Shown here: piece by piece, positions 36,424-47,997 of the stretch
Layout of the letters: each line of letters begins with the position of its first letter
How positions within the stretch are numbered: position 1 is the stretch's first letter
Origin: Saururus chinensis
Taxonomy: Eukaryota; Streptophyta; Magnoliopsida; Piperales; Saururaceae
Assembly: GCA_035235625.1 (NCBI GenBank)
Contig: CP141148.1
Span: forward strand, 1,426,001-1,490,000
DNA: 64,000 bases
Direction: 5' to 3'
Made by a program: the position numbers and the translations under genes
The notes under the pieces: generated by a model
What the model was told of the DNA's origin: nothing
Databases searched by the model: none
Seen by the model: only the letters and a program-made list of their open reading frames with translations

Positions 36424-36790
36424 ATGGAGGAATTGCGCAAGCTTTCAGTACCTGAGACAGACAACGATGGCTGAAAGCTTTATATCACTTCCAGTCTTGC
36501 AGCTCTAGGTAACTATGAATCTTCTGTCTTAATTTATTTTATATGTTTCTTTGATGGGCGAAGAAAAAGAAATTGAAAATGATATGAACATTAAAGAAAA
36601 AACAAGCCCAAAAGAAGCAAAGGAAAAGACGCTCTCTTTTGCCTCTGCTTGATTCCTCCTCCTCCTCCTCTCTTCAGCTCACAGAAGCTGTAATTCTGAT
36701 CATGGGTCTTCCTCATCTGACCCCGTGAACACATGTTTCAGGTCAGAAAGGAGTTTTTGCGTCATGGATGCTTCTTTTGTAATTGCTTAA
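36424..36790 (+). promoter_or_regulatory. 5' leader of the BELL gene with at least four uORFs and a probable leader intron
   Basis: Short ORFs precede the main start: 36424-36474 (16 codons plus stop), 36467-36508 (13 codons, MAESFISLPVLQL, overlapping the first in another frame through GATGGCTGA), 36702-36728 (8 codons) and 36764-36790 (8 codons). A good donor, TAG/GTAACT, lies at 36508/36509, right after the second uORF stop. The best acceptor is the pyrimidine-rich CTCTCTTCAG ending at 36677. Splicing there would leave all four uORFs in the leader. Such stacks usually lower translation of the main frame. That effect here is inference. Confidence 0.5.
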
Positions 36791-36934
36791 TTGGTGAATT
36801 TGGAGTTGAGTACTGGTCTGATTTTCTGTGAAACGACCCAACTATTGATATGGTTGGCGGCAGGAGGAGAACAGTCGAGGGAGGCGGCCGCAGGGGAGGG
36901 AGAAGGCGGAGACGATGAAGAGGAAGACACTAAC

Positions 36935-39900
36935 ATGGGCCTAGCGACACCAACCCCGCCCCAGCTTCTCTTCCCCCACCAGCTAGACCAGTTGAGCTTC
37001 ACCCAAGTCGTCAAGCCAGCTCCGGCCAATTTCACCAATTCTATGTCCCAAGGCTACCACCAGAGCGGCCTCTTTAGCTTCTCCGATGGCTTCGAGCGAC
37101 CTTCCTCCCACATCGACCAGCAGCAGCACGTGGCACAGCAGAGCCGGAGGGACAAGCTGAGGGTGCAAGGACTGGCCGGGGGGTTCGGGTCGGCGCCGTC
37201 TCCTCTGGTGGCCATCGAGGAGGAGGAGCAGGCGGAGCTTCCAGTCTACGGCATGCTGTCAGAGATGTTCAACTTCCCAGCCCCGTCACAGCCGGGGGCC
37301 GTGGCACAGCAGGCAGAGCTGCTTGTGGAGAGCCAGATCCCCTCTGCTGTCGCCTATCGGCTTCCATCCAGGCCTCCAACCGGCGTCGCAGACTGGTATG
37401 GCGGGGGCAGGCCCGGGGTGGTGTTGGGAGACGGGAAGCGGGAAAACAACCACACCATGGCAGCTGGTCATCACCAGCAGCATCAGCATCAGATTTCAGG
37501 CATTAATGCAGATTCAGCAGCAGCCATGCAGCTTTTCCTGATGAACCCACAACCAAGATCCCCTTCCCCTCCTCCTCAGTCTTCGTCCTCTCCTCTCAAC
37601 ATGCTCCTCCACCCTTCTCCTCTAAACCCTTCTCCACCACCTATGCAAGCTTTTCATGAAGCAGCAGCTAACGCCTTTGGCAGCACAACTCCGATCTCTC
37701 CCTCCCACTTCTCATGGGGAGCTGATCAGCATCACAAGCTGCAGGGAGGGGTGGTGGAGGGCCAGGGTCTTTCGCTCTCCTTGTCCACCTCTCTGCAGGC
37801 CGGCAAGCCGGAGGAGCTGAGGATGGGAGATGGGCTGCTGTATTACAGCGGAGGTGCCGGCGGTGGTAATGGAGCAGTAGGAGGAGGAGGGGGAGGTGCT
37901 TCCTCATCATCTTCCTCGTACCCCTTGAAGAATTTAGGGAATTTGCACCTGCAAGGAGGGGTCCAACAGCAGGTTCATATGGGCTACAGTTCAATGGGAG
38001 TAGTCAATGTGCTGAGGAATTCCAAGTACGCCAAGGCCGCCCAGGAGCTGCTTGAGGAGTTCTGCAGCGTGGGGAGGGGCCAGCTCAAGGGCTCCAGGCA
38101 TGCCAAGCACCACCACGGTTCAAACCCTAATACAAATTCAGGCGCCGGCACCGGTGTGTCCTCATCTGCAGCTGCTGGGTCATCCTCCTCGTCCAAAGAT
38201 GTGGCCCCCTTGTCACCAGCCGATCGGTTTGAGCATCAGAGAAGGAAGGCCAAGCTCATCACCATGCTGGACGAGGCACGTATAAATATATATTTACTAA
38301 AAAACTCTCTTTCTCTTTCCACTTCCACAAGAAAATTAATCATATTTATTTTGCTAAGTAGAGTCTTAATTATAGTTAACGGGTCATAGTTAAGAGTTGG
38401 GTGGGTGTTTCTTAATATCTTATGCTGTATAATCTACTACTGTTTGTGTGTTTTGGAGTTTTCTAGAGGGGATCGAAAACCTGTGAGCTTACTATACAAG
38501 GCATGTCCACTGGGAAACGACGCTCCCTTTGGCTTGAAGGGATCGATCCCCCCTTGTATAACACGAAAGGAAGTTGTTAAGATGGTTACAGGCGAGGCCA
38601 CAGAGAGATCCATACTCAACATAGTAAAGACTACGGAGAAGCCTTACTGACTTCTTGCATCCGAAGTTGACCTTAGGATGCAATACATGATTCCCTTCTG
38701 TGCTCACCGGCCAATAGGAGGGGAGAGATGGCGGGATATTCTTGTGAAAGACAATCATTCGACTGCAGCAGGAGACGAAGGGCGGCTTTGATATGCTTCT
38801 GTGTGAAGTCTTTGATTCCATTTTGAGGCCTATTATCCACCATACACTATCTGTGCCTCTTTCTCTCTTTCCCTCTTAGTCATCTGCTTTTGCAGTTTTT
38901 GCTGAGCCAAAATGAGAAAGACGGTTGAGAAAGGCCTCTCTCCGCCAGCTCCAATCATACATTTTTTCCCCCCACACTGTTTCTCCACTTCTTCGACATG
39001 AAATTTACTCCTTGGATGGGATGTGAATAAAATGGGTACCCGGAGGCTTTTACTGTTTTACATGAACACAGGCCAACATAGGCGACTGACTGCTGCGCAC
39101 CTTTGTCCTCTTCCGTTCTTCCTTCCTCTCTTCTTTTCTCCTTTGTCTTCCTCTAACAACCACTAGAAACGATAATCATCACCATTCACTAATTGATAAC
39201 TAAATGTCATAAAAGCATATAGTAACACAACAGTGTCACGTACATTGACTGCCACCATTTATTACTGTTTTTAGATAGGTTTGTTTCTCATTATAAAAAA
39301 ACCGATCATGACTCAGTTCGATACTAGTTGAAACTTAAACAAGCTATTTATTGTAGATGGAAATATATATAAGTCTAGTCTGCTCTTGTATTATGTAAAT
39401 ATCAATATCGTTGCCCAGTGCCCATGATTTAGTTAGTAAACTATTTGAACCTTAAGTATGTTACTTATAAGAATCTCATAAGTATATATAAGCGGGTTTT
39501 GTTTTTTTGCGTAATTGTGGGGGCCGGTGCATGCAGGTGGACAGAAGATACAACCACTACTGTGAGCAGATGCAGATGGTGGTGAACTCGTTCGACTCGG
39601 TGATGGGGTTCGGGGCGGCAATGCCGTACACAGCGCTGGCGCAGAAGGCGATGTCAAGGCACTTCCGGTGCCTCAAGGACGCCATCGTGGCGCAGCTCAA
39701 GCACACATGCGAGCTGCTAGGGGAGAAGGACGCGACGGGCGGCTCCGGCATCACCAAGGGGGAGACGCCCAGGCTCAAATTCCTGGAGCAGAGCCTGAGG
39801 CAGCAGCGGGCCTTCCACCAGATGGGGATGATGGAGCAGGAGGCATGGCGGCCCCAGCGCGGCCTTCCCGAGCGCTCCGTCAATATCCTCAGAGCTTGGC

Positions 39901-39937
39901 TCTTTGAACACTTCCTTCACCCGTACGTAATCTTCTT

Positions 39938-39968
<31 letters not shown>

Positions 39969-40496
39969 TAATCATTTATATATTACTTACACCCTAAATC
40001 ACTTGAAAAATATTATTCGTTTTTTTTCTGACTTCATGGCATTTCAAACACTTGGGCAGCTTTCTTCCGACCATTATCATAACGACGATTACTATAATTA
40101 TATTTTTTACGATTAATACTATTTTTCTCGTTATTTCTTAATTACTTAAACAAAAATTTGTTGGCTTTTTTTTTCATAATTTTTAGCATTTGAGGCAGTT
40201 AGTCACCTATGCACATACTATCATTATAAATTTAGAATTATAACTACTGCTATCATCACGACTATGTTACTAGTGGAATTAATAATGTCAACATTATTAA
40301 TGATATTGTTTATTTACTCTTTTTAGTTATTTTAGAAAATAGTAGTGAATCTTATGACACCTTAAACATTTGGGCAGAACCCTTTATATACAAAGATAAT
40401 GACCACTTTCATATATATCTAATTTCTTTGTCATTAAGTTTACAACATTTTTTTGGCGTTTGGTGCTGTTGCTCACCCTTTAATACTCCTGCGTAC

Positions 40497-40528
<32 letters not shown>

Positions 40529-42624
40529 GGGGGGAAGGGTAATGGCGTCTATATAATAACTATATACATTGACTGGAGTTTTCAGGCTTTTACTGTTATT
40601 ATGGTACGGCTGATGATGAATTAGGGAGCCTTTAAGGGATGATCAGGGACGACTGCTATTGATGACCTTTTCTTTTATGATGGGGAGAGAGTAATGCAAA
40701 CGGTCGTGTGATGTTGTCCCCTAGGATGAGAAAGCTGAGCAAAAGCTTCTTTCTCTTTTCTCCCTTTTTATCATGTGATACAGTTGAGTGAGTAAATGGT
40801 GTGCCCTATGACTACATATGTGCCAATGGATCGCTATCTTTAAGTTAGTTAAGAGCTAAGTTGTCTTCCATTAAAAAGGGCTGCATGTGTAGTTCTGCTT
40901 TATTTCTCTTAGGTTTCCACGCCTGACCTTTAGCAGGAAGATTAATGATGTCCAATCTCATCGAATTGGGTACCCAACATTACAGGAACTCAGCCTGGTC
41001 TGATGTCACCTATTTCTCTCATCTTTTGCTTTTCAGATACCCAAGTGATGCAGATAAGCATTTGCTCGCTCGGCAGACTGGTTTGTCCAGAAATCAGGTC
41101 CGTTCTTCCAGAACCCTAACTATTCCATGAAGATACACAGCTGCTTGATAAAAAAAAATTAAAATATACAGCTTATGTTGTAATGAGTAAACTAACATAT
41201 CAAATGCTCATGCACTTTGGCTTTGCTTTAATTTAGGCTAGCTGTCTGCTTTATTTTGGGTCCTACTACTCTTGGACTTTTGGGGCAAAGGTCAAGAACA
41301 CTGCTTTATAATTTAGCTTTTACTGAAGGCAAGCAACTGATCATTAAGTAATATAATAATAACATTAAATCACAGTATTATGGGGCCAAATCATTAACAC
41401 ATCGAATAAATTTTACTCTTATGAAAAGCTTTCTAATCTGACACGTCAAATGCCACCAACGTAGTAGTTCTTTTGCATATAAAATGGTTTGAAAGCTCCT
41501 TTTTTATATGATCTTGTTAAAAAATTTCATTACCCGTTAGGTTATTTTTCTGGCATTTTTTTTACCACATACGTGGAACAGTTTTATTAGTTTTTTCCTT
41601 TTAGTCATGCAAATAAATAATCAAAACACAAGCAACAGTTGCCCTATAAGTCACAAGCAGAAAATGTACGAATAAAGATATCATAAGATTTCAGAAATGC
41701 AGTAGTACGATTTTTTATAAATGTTCTATGTGATATAACATTTATTTCATATTGTTGAGACACTTAAATGCAGTTTCCCACAAAAGAACAAGAGCCTACT
41801 CGACCAGTCACGCAAGTCACAAGAAAACAACATTTACGGACCACACACACAAACACATGCATGAATCATGAATAATCCCAAATACCAACAAAAACAAGAG
41901 GCAATCTGCCTCTGATCACCACCCAACATTTATTCACCAATATATATGTATATATATTCGTTTGTTAGTCCAATCTCATCAGCTGCAATCCACCATTAAA
42001 TGGCTCAACTTGTCTCTTTCACTCTGATGGATCTCCCTGCTTTGCCTGTGCCTTGGAGCCTCTCTCCAGGTTTCCAATTGGTTCATTAATGCCAGGGTCC
42101 GGTTGTGGAAACCCATGGTGGAAGAGATGTACCAGCAAGAGGCCAAGGATGAGGATGAGAGAGAGGAGAACCAGACAGCACAAACACCAACGCCATCACC
42201 TCCGCCACCTCCACCGCCAACGACAGCAGCAGCAGGAGCAGGAGCTGCTGCACCAGCCTCAGCCGCAGCAGCAGCGTCATCAGCCAAAAGATCAGACATT
42301 AATGCCCATGATAGCGACATCTCACACACGCCAATCAATAGACATCCTCTCCATCACCACCACCTCTTCTCATCGGACGTCCAGTCAGCCGACAGCTCCG
42401 GGGACGATCTGGTGGTGGGTCAGTTCCCAGCCGACCCCGACTCCTCGGATCCGGGTGATGTAGCCACTGGCCTTGGCGCCGCAGAGCACATGGACGTGAG
42501 GTTTGGCACCGCTGCCCCTGCCGGTGCAGCCACTGGGGACGTGTCGTTGACGTTGGGCCTCCGGCATGCCGGTAACCTGCCGGATAAGGGCTGGTTTTCC
42601 GTGAGGGACTTTGGCAACTGTTAG
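36935..42624 (+). CDS. BLH2: BEL1-like TALE homeodomain transcription factor, BLH2/BLH4 (SAWTOOTH) type
   Basis: Four coding exons: 36935-38275, 39537-39922, 41037-41097 and 42070-42624, giving 780 residues. The N-terminus has an MSQ...[10 protein letters not shown] block (about 37-53) and [13 protein letters not shown], then MLSEMFNFP and AMQLFLMNP, as in Arabidopsis BLH2/SAW1. A GLSLSLS (ZIBEL) motif follows. The SKY region, [19 protein letters not shown], lies near 355-385 and the BELL domain about 430-512. The TALE homeodomain lies about 552-614 with the PYP loop and [10 protein letters not shown]. The C-terminal motif is VSLTLGLRH (754-762). The 61-nt third exon is typical of the family. 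BELL proteins act in the nucleus as heterodimers with KNOX proteins. SAW1/SAW2 restrict KNOX expression in leaves (family knowledge). ATG 36935 is the first in-frame ATG. Exon 1 ends GAG/GCACGT, a GC donor; the other introns are GT-AG. It looks intact. Confidence 0.93.
38276..39536 (+). other. First coding intron of the BELL gene, GC-AG type
   Basis: The conserved protein [12 protein letters not shown] is obtained only if exon 1 ends at 38275 (GACGAG) and exon 2 starts at 39537 after GCATGCAG. The intron then begins GCACGT. The nearby GT at 38280 would shift the frame by four bases. AG/GCAAGT is the known consensus for the minor class of GC donors, and GAG/GCACGT fits it well. Confidence 0.8.
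39930..39967. repeat. CTT microsatellite at the start of coding intron 2
   Basis: About twelve uninterrupted TTC/CTT triplets begin seven bases after the donor GTACGT (39923). A length-variable marker is likely. Confidence 0.95.
40497..40538. repeat. T10G21 homopolymer tract in intron 2
   Basis: Ten Ts are followed by 21 Gs (40507-40527), one A and further G runs. It lies in intron 2 of the BELL gene. It may form a quadruplex in the transcript or be partly a sequencing artefact. Confidence 0.9.
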
Positions 42625-44277
42625 CAATATTAATAGAGAGAAATTAAGAGAGATAGAGAGAGAGAGAATTATAAAGAAGAAAATTGTAAAAGGCAAAAAA
42701 TTTGGGGACCAAAATAAGAAGATAAAAATGATGACAGGTCTATTTTTTAACTTATTACATTATTGTTATAATGTGTATTTTTTCCATTTTTTTCTTTCTA
42801 CTTCTCTCTTGATTTTTTGTTTATTGCTCATTTTGAGGAAACATTAGGGATGACAAAAACATCTGGAATCTATTTATTTATATGATATGTAAGATAAAAT
42901 TATAGAGTATTTGGACTTTCTAATCTTCATTTTAATATGTCATTTAAATGATGAAAAATATTGATAAGTGTTCATTTTGGTGAAATAATTTGGAGCTCAC
43001 TTACATGTGACATTCCATCCACAACAATTTCATATCTGTTGATTGACTTACCATGTCCCATCAACAATGGAAACATCAATCAGGAGCAATCCCTAGGCAT
43101 CTCGTCATAACTGCAGCTGCCAGATGATATGAGCAGACTTTCTAGTTTTGACTCCTTAAAAATGAAATGGATCATAAGCGGTTAATCACCTAAAAAAATG
43201 GAATGGATGCCCTGAAATTACTAATGAATATATATTCTTTGCTTTGGGGGATATTTTTCTGCATGGTAAGTTAGCATGTGAAACTCTATGAAATTGACAA
43301 GATGGTGCAAGTAACAACGGCAGTGCATGTGTAGGGGAAGGATTGCCTCTTTTGAAGGGAACCCAAGAAGACTGACACAAATTAAATCAATCATATCATA
43401 TGTAATATTTTTCCATTTATTTTATTACAAAGCAATGTAGCATATTTTGCTTGTTATTAAATCTGTCCCCAAAATATTGATTATTAGGTTGTCCTTGATC
43501 ACAGTCAGATCTATAATAGTATCCATATCTAATCAACATGACTAGCTACTTTGTCAGCATTGTTTCTTAGTCAGATCAACACTTCAACATATTGTACGAT
43601 TTGTCTGTTGAGTCTATTTTTGTGCTTTTACGAGATTCTTAAATTATACACAATACTGAACACTATTTAAACAAACAAAAATAAAAAGGTTTTACTTTCT
43701 CTAGATTTTTTTTGCTAGATTTTCCCTTCTATATATATCGAATCAAGAACAAAAACTAGCTAATTATTGAGACTAATTATTAGCTATGGCTTTAACTTTC
43801 AATAAAAGGTTAAGGACCAAATCAGGCAGGGCAATCGGCATCTTTGAGCACCTAACCCACCACCAATTGCCCATACGATCCCCCTATAGGTAATAAAGTG
43901 GGGGTTTGAACTCTAGACCTATTAAGGGCGTATTATTTGGCATATGTATGGAGTGGTAAGGACAATTATTTGAGGTCTTTCATCCGCTAATACAAAGTTA
44001 GGGCAAAGGCTATATAAAAGTGTTCCTAAGTCTATGGCTCTTATTAAAAACTATGACTTGGAAATCTGTCGACTACTGAAAGAAGCTGATTAATGTTGGA
44101 AAATGCAAACTAATGATAGCAATTAAAACATGTGATTATAAGCCCAAAATGAATTGCTCTTAGTAAAGGTGCCATCCCTCTCAGTTTGGAAAGCCCAAAG
44201 CGCAGTATATTTAATTGCATATGCCAGATATGGAAAGATTTTCCAGTCTAAAAGCTAATCATCAATCATGAGGCGAG
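42625..44277. other. 3' flank of the BELL gene and intergenic DNA
   Basis: A GA-rich stretch (AGAGAGATAGAGAGAGAGAG, about 42646-42665) begins the 3' UTR. No clear AATAAA is seen in the first 200 bases. The rest is AT-rich with no supported gene. A tRNA B-box-like GGGTTTGAACTC near 43902 has no convincing A-box partner. Confidence 0.5.
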
Positions 44278-44344
44278 ATGCCACCTAGATCAACATTAGG
44301 GGGTTAATTGATGCCACCTAGATCAACATTAGGGGGTTAATTAT
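44278..44344. repeat. Tandem duplication, two 34-bp copies
   Basis: GATGCCACCTAGATCAACAT followed by TAGGGGGTTAATT occurs twice in a row. Confidence 0.9.
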
Positions 44345-44381
44345 TACCCTGATCATAGTTTTAGGTGAAATTTTTTTAATA

Positions 44382-44580
44382 CTCACTTCATCCTATATTA
44401 ATAACTCTATTTACAAAAATAATGGCTTTTATTGAAAGGAAAATTTCATATCTAAAAGAAGGTAAAATAAGCTTATGATACTTTTATAAGTACTTATTTA
44501 TTTAAATTAAATAAAATAAAGCTATTGATATAGAACAAATTTGTTTGCCAAATAGAGCTATTACTTTAATATGAAAGGAG
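44382..44580. mobile_element. Stowaway-like MITE, about 200 bp
   Basis: CTCACTTCATCCTATATTAA at the left and TACTTTAATATGAAAGGAG at the right are imperfect complements. TA lies at 44380-44381 and 44581-44582. Internal blocks AACTCTATTT and AATAGAGCTATT pair. Degraded relatives occur at about 24112, 29368, 31236, 32080, 33746 and 49180. Confidence 0.65.
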
Positions 44581-44582
44581 TA

Positions 44583-45411
44583 TGAATGACAGAATTGGGT
44601 CTATGGTAAACGTAGATAAGATACTGCTTATACATTAACATGCATTCGGTTTTTCTTGTCTTTTACATGGATTACTTATAGCGTTTTGGCATCCCTGTCC
44701 CTCAATGAAGATTTCAATTATCCTTATTGATGGATGTCTTCATGATCATCTCGTCTGATACAAGTGATCTCCATATTCTACACCTATAACGTACCAGTGC
44801 AAATTTAGTTGAATACTTGAGGTTCATATTAACCTGTATTTCTTTTCTTGTTTATTCCATGGATTACTTAGCTTTTGACATCCATGCTCATCAACTATAA
44901 GGTATTAATTATACTTACTCATGGTTGTCTTGTCTTCATCACCATTTGATACAAATAGTATCCATATTTGCCTACAAGTGGTGCAAAATGAGTTGCATAT
45001 ATGGGGTTCAATTCAATACTTTTTCTGTCCCATAAAGAGTGCTTGGATTTGAAAAAAAACGTGTATCCTATAAAGAGTATGATTTACCCACTTTGTACAA
45101 TGAATTGTTTTTAATGGGCAGGTTTTGAGCATGCGTTAGTTGTATGCCTCACTCTTTTTAAATCTTACTTATTTTACAATGAAGACAATTTTTTTTTATG
45201 ACATAAGCTTCTCTCCCTTTATCATGAATGGTAGCAACCATAGTAAGATGCGACCACTACCACCGCTGCTAGCACTATAACTATCACCATTTTGGCTTTA
45301 TCTCACCATTTTGGAATAGGCTAAATGGATTTCAAATCACATGTTGACCATTATTTTTTCTCTTGCTGTGAAAATTATGTTTGACTCTTATTACAATGAT
45401 GTAAGATCTAT
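44583..45411. other. Intergenic; no gene supported
   Basis: A mariner-like end, TTTCTGTCCCATAAAGAGTGCT, near 45023 and its partial complement near 45060 (CCTATAAAGAGTATGATTTA) suggest a small MITE remnant. Nothing else is recognised. Confidence 0.45.
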
Positions 45412-45429
45412 CACTACAACAAAATTGGG

Positions 45430-46065
45430 TATTAGCAACACTTATCTAAGCATCACAATACTATGCATCGCTAAAAAGCGATAATAACGACATATAATAA
45501 ACCGTTGCAAAAAATACCAATATTAGTGATGCATAATACTAAGCGTCGCTAATAGTAGTATATTGCGACACATAAATCTAAACATCGCTAATACTTACAT
45601 TATTAGCGACGTTTTTATAAACGTCACTAAAAGATATATATTTTAATTGTTCTTAAAAAGAATTCAAAACTATTAACTACGTATTTTTACAAATGTTGCT
45701 ACTAGTTTCAACAATAGCGGTATTTAAAAATAAGCGTCGCTAATAATTCTCAATTTTAAAAAAATTAAAAAATAAGAACTAATAGCAATGTATATGCTAT
45801 CCGTCGCTACTAGTAGTAGCGACGCATGGTAAAATGCGTCACTATTACTCTTAGTAATAGTGACGCATAGTCACATGCGTCGCTAATACCTATTTTTATT
45901 AAAATTTTATTTTAATTTTTTTTATTTTTTAAAATAAAAAAATAATAAAATAAAATACTAATAGCGACGTATAGATCTATACGTCGCTATTAGTATATGT
46001 ATTAGCGATGTAAAGATATATACGTCACTAATAATTGTACTAATAGTGATGTATATATTTATATG
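45430..46065. repeat. Left subterminal palindrome array of the first CACTA element
   Basis: About ten to twelve diverged copies of TTAGCGACG(C/T)(A/T)TA and its complement are arranged as inverted pairs, for example around 45815-45850 and 45960-45995. In CACTA elements such subterminal repeats bind the TNPA-type protein (family knowledge). Confidence 0.8.
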
Positions 46066-46142
46066 TTGCTATTTTTATTTAATTATTTTTGTTATTTTAA
46101 AAATTAATTTTAAAGAATAAAAATATATTAAAAATTTAAAAT

Positions 46143-46932
46143 TAGAGGAGAGATAGTGTATAGGTAGATAGGAGAGAGAGGGGAGGGAAGAGAGAGGAGA
46201 GGGGAGGGAAGAGAGAGGAGAGGGGAGGGAAGAGAGAGAGGAGAGAGGGAGGAGAGAGAGGGTGGAGAGAGAGAGGAGAGTGAAGAGAGAGACAGAAAGG
46301 AGAGGGGAGGAAAGAGAGAGAGAGAGAGGAGAGGGAAGAGAGAGAGGAGAGGGGAGGGAAGAGAGAGGGAGGGAGAGGAGAGAGAAGAGAGAGAGGAAGG
46401 AGAGAGAGGAGAGAGAGAGGGTGGAGAGAGAGAAGATAGGGAAGAGAGAGGGAAGAGAGAGAGAGAAGAGAGGGGAGGGAAGAGAGAGGGAGAGAGAGAT
46501 CAAGAGAGAGAGGAGAGGGAAGAGAGAGAGAGGAGAGGGGAGAGAGAGGAAGGAGAGAGAGGGAGGAGAGGGGAGAGAGAGGGAGGAGAGGGGAGAGAGA
46601 GGAAGGAGAGAGAGGATAGGGAAGAGAGAGAGAGAGGAGAGGGGAGGGAAGAGAGAGAGGAGAGGATAGGGAAGAGAGAGAGGAGTGAGAGAGAGGGAGA
46701 GGAAAGGGGGCGAGAGAGAGGGAGAGGGAGAGGGAGGAGAGAGAGGGTAGAGAGGGGGAGGGAAGAGAGAGAGGGCAGAGAGGGAGAGGGAAGAGAGAGA
46801 GAGGAGAGAGAGAGAGAGGGCAGAGAGGGGGAGGGAAGAGAGAGAGAGGGAGGAGAGAGATAGGGGAGGGCAGAGAGAGAGATGAGAGGGAGAGAGAGAG
46901 GAAAGAGGGAGGAGAGAGAGGGGAGGGGATAT
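46143..46932 (+). repeat. Purine-only GA/GGA tract, about 790 bp
   Basis: The plus strand is almost entirely A and G: GAGAGAGAGG-type units with irregular period and few pyrimidines. Long Ser/Leu/Pro ORFs on the minus strand and Arg/Glu ORFs on the plus strand are composition artefacts. The tract could form triplex DNA (inference). Confidence 0.95.
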
Positions 46933-47039
46933 GATTTTTTTTTAAAAAAAATAGTAGTATTCGTGACGTATAAGGTGTATAACTTATACATCGCAAATAA
47001 GGGTATTATTAGCGACACTCAATGTGAGCGTTGCTTATT

Positions 47040-47945
47040 TGTTTTTATTTTCTTTACAAATATCGGGCTAAATTCCGCGCTTGGGGAAATTTCATGCGCG
47101 GGGAAATTTTGCGCTTGGGCAAAATTTCGCCTGCTCCCTATAAAACACCCCAGCCCTGCACCTCCCCCATTTTCCCCCCGTCACCGCTGTCCTCCGCTGA
47201 CCATTGCATTGCCGCCCCACTGTCACTGCCTTCTCGTCGCCTCCTCCGCCGCCGTCCACAACACCTTGTCCTTCGGCCCCACCCCCTCCTTTCTCTTTTC
47301 GCTCTGCTCCGGTCTCCCGCTCCCTCCCCTTGCTCCAGTTGCCCGCCGCCACCCTCCGCTGACCACCGCATCGCCTTCCCGCCGCCTCCTCCGCCTCTCC
47401 CCGCCGCTGTCCGTGGTGCCTTGTCCTCCGGCCCCCACCCCCTCCTTTCTCTTTCTCCTCTGCTCCGGTCTCCCGCTCCCTCCCCTTGCTCCAGTTGCCC
47501 ACCGCCGCGCAGCCCCTCCGCCCCTGGCCTCAGTCCGCTTTAAACCACAACCTCGCCACCCCACGTCTCCCTCTTCATTCTCTGCCCTGCCCCGTTCCCC
47601 ATCTCCCTCTACTCCAATCCCACCCTCACCCCCCTTCCCCTGCTCAAGCCGCCCGCCGCCACACCTCCCCTCGCCCATGGTCTCCGTCTTCCGCCGCCCT
47701 TTGGTCCCCCTCCCCTTCTTCACCCTGCCCTGTTCTCGTTCTGCTCCCCCTCTACTCCGGTTCCCCACCCCCACCCTACTCCAGCCGACCCGCAGCTCGC
47801 CGCCACCCAATCCCCCCTCCCCCACCGGCCCCTCTCCCCCCCCTCGCCCCCCCCCTCCCTCTCCCACCTGCTAACCCCTCTCCGCCGCCCCCTCCCCTGT
47901 TCCCCCTCTCCCCCTCCTTGTTCTCCCCCCTCCTCTCCTCCAGTT
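47040..47945. other. GC-rich internal segment of the first CACTA element, unrecognised
   Basis: The plus strand is C-rich (CCGCCG, CCCTCC) and stays open from 46882 to 47874, encoding a Pro/Ser/Leu-rich low-complexity peptide. The complementary frame is Gly/Arg-rich. A block beginning CCTCCTTTCTCTTT and containing TCCGGTCTCCCGCTCCCTCC occurs twice about 166 bases apart (47287 and 47450). It may be a captured host fragment or an amplified spacer. No protein family is recognisable. Confidence 0.5.
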
Positions 47946-47997
47946 GATAGACTGGATTTCGATCACCCGTCGGCGGCTTTATGCCGCCGGTGGGTTT

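Noticed and set aside
36791-36934. Upstream in-frame extension of the first BELL exon
   Set aside because: The frame is open, but the first in-frame ATG is at 36935, and the family proteins start with a similar short MG-leading sequence at that point.
43880-43925. tRNA B-box-like sequence
   Set aside because: No A-box at the right distance on either strand and no cloverleaf could be drawn.
45430-46065. Repeats with regular units resembling a CRISPR array
   Set aside because: The units are diverged palindromes at the ends of a CACTA element in plant DNA, with spacers that are not unique and of no fixed length.
46075-47018. Long Ser/Leu/Pro and Arg/Glu ORFs
   Set aside because: They are translations of a GA/CT low-complexity tract and are open on both strands, which is not gene-like.
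46882-47947. 330-codon and 153-codon proline-rich ORFs in the first CACTA element
   Set aside because: C-rich composition with open frames on both strands and no recognisable motif. Kept only as an unassigned internal segment.
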